This document shows, piece by piece, positions 7,009 to 9,572 of a stretch of 9,572 nucleotides of DNA (position 1 is its first letter; every line of letters begins with the position of its first letter). Source of the stretch: Pirellulales bacterium (GTDB lineage: Bacteria > Planctomycetota > Planctomycetia > Pirellulales > JALHLM01); contig JALHLM010000216.1 in NCBI GenBank assembly GCA_022844585.1, positions 1 to 9,572 of the forward strand, given 5' to 3'. The position numbers and the translations under genes were made by a program. Under the pieces are notes generated by a model. That model was given only the letters and a program-made list of their open reading frames with translations, had not been told where the DNA came from and did no database searches.

Positions 7009-7172
7009 TTTCACCACGGAGGCACGGAGACACGGAGAAGAGTTTGAAGTGTTCAGTTTTCAGCGTGTCGATCGCAGCACCTTTCCCACTACCTCTCTCC
7101 CCCTCTGCGTCTCAGCGCCTCTGCGGTTCAATCGGATTCTCCTCTCCGTGTCTCCGTGCCTCCGTGGTGAAA
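7009..7172. repeat. Inverted-repeat intergenic element, CACGGAG family, short copy
   Basis: Arms 7009-7038 and 7143-7172 are exact 30-base reverse complements made of CACGGAG words about every 8 bases. Between them lie AGTTTGAAGTGTTCAG (7041-7056), then TCTGCGTCTCAGCGCCTCTG (about 7103-7122) and GCGGTTCAATCGGATTCTCC. These are the same internal modules as in the element at 406-759, in the same order. The element fills most of the 199-base gap between two convergent stop codons, 20 bases after the beta-propeller gene (6988) and 15 bases before the lipoprotein stop (7188). A transcript from either side would fold into a long hairpin, so a role as bidirectional terminator or mRNA 3'-end stabiliser is possible but inferred only from position. 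Confidence 0.82.
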
Positions 7173-7187
7173 AACCGGAACAGCGTT

Positions 7188-8207
7188 CTACTCAGCTGTC
7201 GCGAATTCATCCCGGATAAACGTCGCCGCGTTGTCCCATTGCTTGACCGCGGCGGCGAAGTTGACGGGCATGGCTTTGACGGTGTTCGGGGTTTCGACGC
7301 GTGGTTTGGTGGTGACCGCGGGGTTGAGCGGGATTTGGGCGCTGTCGCTTTGGGCTAGTTTGGCTTCGATCTCCGGTGCGAGTAGGTAATCGACCAGCTT
7401 GCGCGCGTTTTCCGGGTGCGGGCAGTTCTTGATGATGGCGAGCGTGTTCGGGATGAAGAGCGTGCCGAGTTGATCTGGTTCGCGGTCGGGATAGACGATC
7501 GCCACCGGCTGTCCTGCTTCGAGTTCGCCGATGGCGTCGTCGGTGTCGGTGAAGCCGAACGCGAGTTGACCGGCCGCGACTGCCTGGGCGACGTGCTTAT
7601 TGCCGGCCATGATCTGGACGCCGTTGGCTTTGAGGTCCCGGAAGTATTGCTTGGCTTCGTCTTCGCCCAACAGTGCGAACAAACACGCTGCGTGTGTGGC
7701 CGTGGTGCCAAAGAGCGGCTTGGCGATGCCGACACGGCCTTTCCATTTCGGGTCGGCGAGATCGCGATACGACGTCGGCCGTTCGGCTTTAGGTACCAGG
7801 TCGGTATTGACGATCAACACGCGGGCTCGCGCGGCGAAACCGTGCCAGGTTCCATTGGGCGAGCGCCACATTTCCGGGAAACTCTCCGCCGCTGGCGAGC
7901 GGTAGACGTCGAGCAGGCCTTGCTCTTCGAGACGCAGCGTGTTGAGGATCTCGTTGTTCCAGAAGACGTCGCAGCGCGGCGCGGCGCGTTCCGCGATGAT
8001 CGCTTGCGTAAGTCCGACCGACTTGGTGCTCTCCGTATCGAACTTCGCGAGCGCCGTGATCCCGGAAGTGCTGGTAAACTCGTCGAGGATCGCTTCGGAA
8101 AAAACGGAGTCGAGCGAAGTGTAAACGACGACTTCCTTGCTATCGCCCGCCGAGCTCGTGCAGCCAGCGATGGCGATGAGGCAGATGATGGTGAAGCAGA
8201 GTCTCAT
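7188..8207 (-). CDS. Iron(III)-type ABC transporter substrate-binding lipoprotein
   Basis: This 339-residue periplasmic-binding-protein-fold lipoprotein has a short signal sequence with lipobox IAGC (residues 13-16, Cys16 lipidated), so it should be anchored to a membrane. EVVVYTSLDSVFSEAILDEF (25-44), DVFWNNEILNTLRLEEQGLL (80-99), AGNKHVAQAVAAGQLAFGFT with DTDDA (201-225) and the GTLFIPNTLAI block (248-258) are hallmarks of the family annotated as Fe(3+) ABC transporter substrate-binding protein. The adjacent Tyr-Tyr pair that binds iron in FbpA-type proteins is not seen, so the ligand may not be ferric iron. The ATG at 8207 precedes the signal peptide, without a clear Shine-Dalgarno site. 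No permease or ATPase gene lies beside it in this window, making it a locally orphan component. Its stop lies just past the short CACGGAG element. Confidence 0.9.
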   Translation of the reverse strand: MRLCFTIICLIAIAGCTSSAGDSKEVVVYTSLDSVFSEAILDEFTSTSGITALAKFDTESTKSVGLTQAIIAERAAPRCDVFWNNEILNTLRLEEQGLLDVYRSPAAESFPEMWRSPNGTWHGFAARARVLIVNTDLVPKAERPTSYRDLADPKWKGRVGIAKPLFGTTATHAACLFALLGEDEAKQYFRDLKANGVQIMAGNKHVAQAVAAGQLAFGFTDTDDAIGELEAGQPVAIVYPDREPDQLGTLFIPNTLAIIKNCPHPENARKLVDYLLAPEIEAKLAQSDSAQIPLNPAVTTKPRVETPNTVKAMPVNFAAAVKQWDNAATFIRDEFATAE

Positions 8208-8245
8208 GGAAGCGCTCGTTCGATGAAGGTGGCATGAACCGTGCT

Positions 8246-8274
8246 ATGATATCCGCGCCACGCGCCGTGGACAG
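8246..8274 (-). promoter_or_regulatory. Weak candidate promoter for the substrate-binding lipoprotein gene
   Basis: On the minus strand a -10-like TATCAT (8251-8246, five of six matches) lies 17 bases after CTGTCC (8274-8269), a poor -35. The start would fall near 8239, about 32 bases before the ATG. The same spot on the plus strand reads TGCTATGAT (8242-8250), an extended -10-like word, so the two strands may carry overlapping divergent signals. A small palindrome, CCACGCGCCGTGG (8258-8270), sits within the spacer. Confidence 0.25.
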
Positions 8275-8345
8275 GCATTGCCGCTGGTAACGACGACGAC
8301 CAGGACCAGGGCAGGCTGATCCAGTATTCTGCTCAACTGAGAAGG

Positions 8346-8501
8346 AACCACGATAGACACAAAAGTCACGAACAACTGGGAGGCCTGGAAAAACTGCGGC
8401 GGTTCATGGAGTCGCTCTTGGCTGGGTCGAGGTAGCTTTTGAGCTTGATGTGCAATCGCGTGCTCATCCGCCCGTTCGTGTGTTTTGTGCCTTTCGTGGT
8501 T
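8346..8501. repeat. Inverted-repeat intergenic element, CACGAA family
   Basis: The arms are 8346-8373 (AACCACGATAGACACAAAAG then TCACGAAC) and 8474-8501. They are reverse complements at 24 of 28 positions. Each arm holds ACGA/CACAAA/CACGAA-type words about every 9 bases, the same architecture as the CACGGAG elements but with different words. The 100-base interior has no similarity to the other two elements that I can see. The left arm looks more degenerate than the right one, which reads as the clean AACCACGAAAGGCACAAAAC form on the minus strand. The element lies in a divergent region rather than at a gene end. Confidence 0.65.
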
Positions 8502-8637
8502 AATCCAGGTGCGTCGGTATTGATGCAGCTAGGGGCGGCAAGTTCGCGTTTGGAGCGGTGTCTTGATACTGGGCGATTCGTGAAAAATCGCGGCCATTTC
8601 ACTCTGGACGCCAGTTGACCATTCTGCAACACTCCCG

Positions 8638-8662
8638 CCCCGCGCGGTCTCTTAGACGCGCG
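8638..8662. other. GC-rich hairpin upstream of the small secreted protein
   Basis: GTCT (8647-8650) pairs with AGAC (8654-8657) around a 3-base loop. CGCGC (8641-8645) pairs with GCGCG (8658-8662) past one bulged G. The stem ends about 50 bases before the GTG start at 8713. On the plus strand it is followed by TGGGGAAAG, with no T tract, so it is not a convincing intrinsic terminator. It could be a leader structure. Confidence 0.4.
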
Positions 8663-8699
8663 TGGGGAAAGACTGCGCAGACGTATCGAAATCTTGCAT

Positions 8700-8704
8700 G
8701 GAGG
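8700..8704 (+). promoter_or_regulatory. Shine-Dalgarno GGAGG deciding the GTG start at 8713
   Basis: GGAGG lies eight bases before GTG 8713, the optimal spacing. In-frame alternatives at GTG 8662 and ATG 8698 have no such site, and the ATG at 8698 overlaps this one. Few genes in this window have any clear Shine-Dalgarno site, so this one stands out. Confidence 0.7.
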
Positions 8705-8712
8705 CAGAAGCC

Positions 8713-9129
8713 GTGAAGAAGGCCGTATGCTGGACGCTGGTGTGCCTGATGGCGCTGAGCCTCGCTGCGCCCGCCGCGCAAGGCGAGGGCTGGTCGCTCA
8801 AAAAGCTAAATCCGTTCGCGAAGTCGACCGCGAGCAGCAAGAAAAAGAAGTCATCCGGGCTGACGAGCTGGAAGATGCCGAAGTTGCGGACGCCGGCGCC
8901 AATTCAGAAAGTGAATCAAAGCACGACGCGGATGGCGTCGAAGACCTGGAATACGCTGACCTTCTGGGATAACGAGCCAGCGCCCTCCAAGAACGCGTGG
9001 GGCGGCGGCGCAAAGCCGTACAAGAGAAAGACGGAAGAAAAGGAATCGTGGCTCGGCTCGCTCTTCTCCACGAAGGACGAAAAGCCGAAGGACCCCAACG
9101 ATTTTCTACGTCAGAAGCGCCCGGAGTAG
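8713..9129 (+). CDS. Small basic secreted protein of unknown function
   Basis: The protein has 138 residues when started at GTG 8713, chosen for the GGAGG eight bases upstream and because it puts two lysines directly before the hydrophobic signal core (residues 4-22, AVCWTLVCLMALSLAAPAA). The likely cleavage is near AAQG. The mature part is strongly basic and low in complexity: GWSLKKLNPFAK (26-37), a Lys run KKKK (43-46), KMPKL (54-58), KTWNTLTFWDNEP (77-89), WGGGAKPYKRK (96-106), and a C-terminal DPNDFLRQKRP (127-137). The 'LNPF' opening and 'NDFL..RP' ending recall small exported proteins I associate with planctomycetes, but no function is known to me. A lipoprotein gene follows after 30 bases on the same strand, so the two are probably co-transcribed. 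Confidence 0.8.
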   Translation: MKKAVCWTLVCLMALSLAAPAAQGEGWSLKKLNPFAKSTASSKKKKSSGLTSWKMPKLRTPAPIQKVNQSTTRMASKTWNTLTFWDNEPAPSKNAWGGGAKPYKRKTEEKESWLGSLFSTKDEKPKDPNDFLRQKRPE

Positions 9130-9159
9130 GCTTCCGCGTTCCTCTTAGAGATGACGGCC

Positions 9160-9333
9160 ATGCGGCAACAACTTACGCTTTTATCCTGGCTCGCCGGCGC
9201 GATCGTCTTGATCGCGGGTTGCGCCGGCGCGCCGCGTAGTCATAAAGCGGCGCTCAATGCCGTTGACGAGGATGAAATCATCGCCGCGGCGGAGAAGGAT
9301 GATTTCCCGGCGGCGAATGCGCCGGCGCGTTAA
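9160..9333 (+). CDS. Small lipoprotein of unknown function
   Basis: This 57-residue protein has a basic start MRQQ, a hydrophobic core and the lipobox IAGC (residues 18-21, Cys21). The mature peptide is only about 37 residues, with an acidic stretch DEDEIIAAAEKDDFP (36-50), and no domain is recognisable. An ATG three codons upstream (9151) is in frame. 9160 is preferred because TTAGAG (9145-9150) lies nine bases before it, whereas it abuts the upstream ATG directly. The gene starts 30 bases after the stop of the basic secreted protein; the opposite charges of the two mature products suggest, but do not show, that they interact. No clear terminator follows. Confidence 0.72.
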   Translation: MRQQLTLLSWLAGAIVLIAGCAGAPRSHKAALNAVDEDEIIAAAEKDDFPAANAPAR

Positions 9334-9370
9334 CTGTACCTAGCACCCCGCGAAGTTCGAGTGGCCGCCA

Positions 9371-9572
9371 CTACCAATTGTGGACGCGGCCTTCTTTTTC
9401 GCCGACGATTGTCGGCCGCTCTGAACCGAATTGCGGCGAGTACGTGTTGCCCGTGGTGACGATCAACTTTTCCGGCTTCGGTAGACCGGTGAACTCGACG
9501 AGGTAACCACGCGCGGAACCGGCTTTGCCGTTGAGATCATTCCACTTCGGCTCGTTCATCCAGCCGATGGTC
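9371..9572 (-). CDS. C-terminal end of a protein, possibly with a C-type lectin-like domain (cut by window edge)
   Basis: The frame is open from the right edge to TAG at 9371-9373, giving 66 codons. Its first visible residues are TIGWMNEPKWNDLNGKAGSA, followed by RGYLVEF. The WND...GYLVEF pattern matches the final strands of C-type lectin-like domains, where WND and the terminal V-E-F/Y are conserved, but the disulphide cysteines and the rest of the domain are outside the window. A tail of about 35 residues follows (GLPKPEKLIVTTGNTYSPQF and on), ending GRVHNW. An internal ATG at 9559 is not a likely start, because coding-like sequence continues upstream of it. It converges with the lipoprotein gene; the 37-base gap has only a weak hairpin (AGTGG/CCACT, 9360-9372). 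Confidence 0.6.
   Translation of the reverse strand, partial: TIGWMNEPKWNDLNGKAGSARGYLVEFTGLPKPEKLIVTTGNTYSPQFGSERPTIVGEKEGRVHNW

Larger units (their letters stand above)
8208..8712. other. Divergent intergenic region without a recognised gene
   Basis: No credible coding sequence was found in these 505 bases. An open minus-strand frame at 8366-8632 reads TTKGTKHTN across the repeat arm, which is what the CACGAA element gives when translated, so it is not called. The region holds the weak promoter near 8246-8274, the inverted element at 8346-8501 and the hairpin at 8638-8665. No clear promoter was found for the plus-strand small-protein gene at 8713. Confidence 0.55.

Noticed and set aside
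7416..8237. 273-codon open frame on the plus strand
   Set aside because: It is antisense to the substrate-binding lipoprotein gene, with no domain and an Arg/Asp-rich composition.
8366..8632. 88-codon open frame on the minus strand
   Set aside because: It reads TTKGTKHTN through the CACGAA repeat arm, a repeat translation artefact. No start site, signal or domain supports it.
8662..8712. Longer starts (GTG 8662 or ATG 8698) for the basic secreted protein
   Set aside because: They add residues before the signal core and lack the well-spaced GGAGG that serves GTG 8713.

Overview
This window looks like a chromosomal stretch of a GC-rich planctomycete, probably of the Pirellulales type. That placement is an inference from gene content: a Tat-exported Gfo/Idh/MocA oxidoreductase, secreted PQQ-type beta-propeller proteins with the 'NWPQxRGP' opening, small secreted and lipoprotein genes with few Shine-Dalgarno sites, and intergenic elements built from CACGGAG and CACGAA words. 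No rRNA, tRNA, CRISPR array, transposase or phage gene was seen.

Layout. The left edge (1-355, minus) is the N-terminal part of a secreted PQQ-like beta-propeller protein, truncated by the window. A 410-base gap follows, filled by an inverted-repeat element (406-759) with a strong hairpin inside (560-589). Three minus-strand genes run right to left from 4839 to 766. They are a B12-binding-type radical SAM protein (3469-4839), a polytopic membrane protein overlapping it by 16 bases (2192-3484), and the Gfo/Idh/MocA oxidoreductase (766-2121). The oxidoreductase appears to have its own sigma-70-like promoter directly after the membrane gene's stop codon.

A 331-base divergent intergenic region (4840-5170) holds a perfect 16-bp inverted repeat and a small tandem octamer repeat. 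It separates the radical SAM gene from a plus-strand secreted PQQ-type beta-propeller protein (5171-6988). That gene converges on a minus-strand lipoprotein of the iron(III)-type ABC substrate-binding family (7188-8207). A second copy of the CACGGAG element (7009-7172) sits between the two stop codons. A 505-base gap (8208-8712) carries a third inverted element with CACGAA words (8346-8501) and a GC-rich hairpin. Two small plus-strand genes follow: a basic secreted protein (8713-9129) and a 57-residue lipoprotein (9160-9333). The right edge (9371-9572, minus) is the C-terminal end of a protein resembling a C-type lectin-like domain.

Most products are predicted to act outside the cytoplasm or in the envelope. 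The only tight functional unit visible is the overlapping radical SAM/membrane protein pair, whose substrate cannot be told from sequence. I see no clear new multi-gene system. The most unusual structure is the set of intergenic inverted elements. Functions are by recognition of family features, not by database search.
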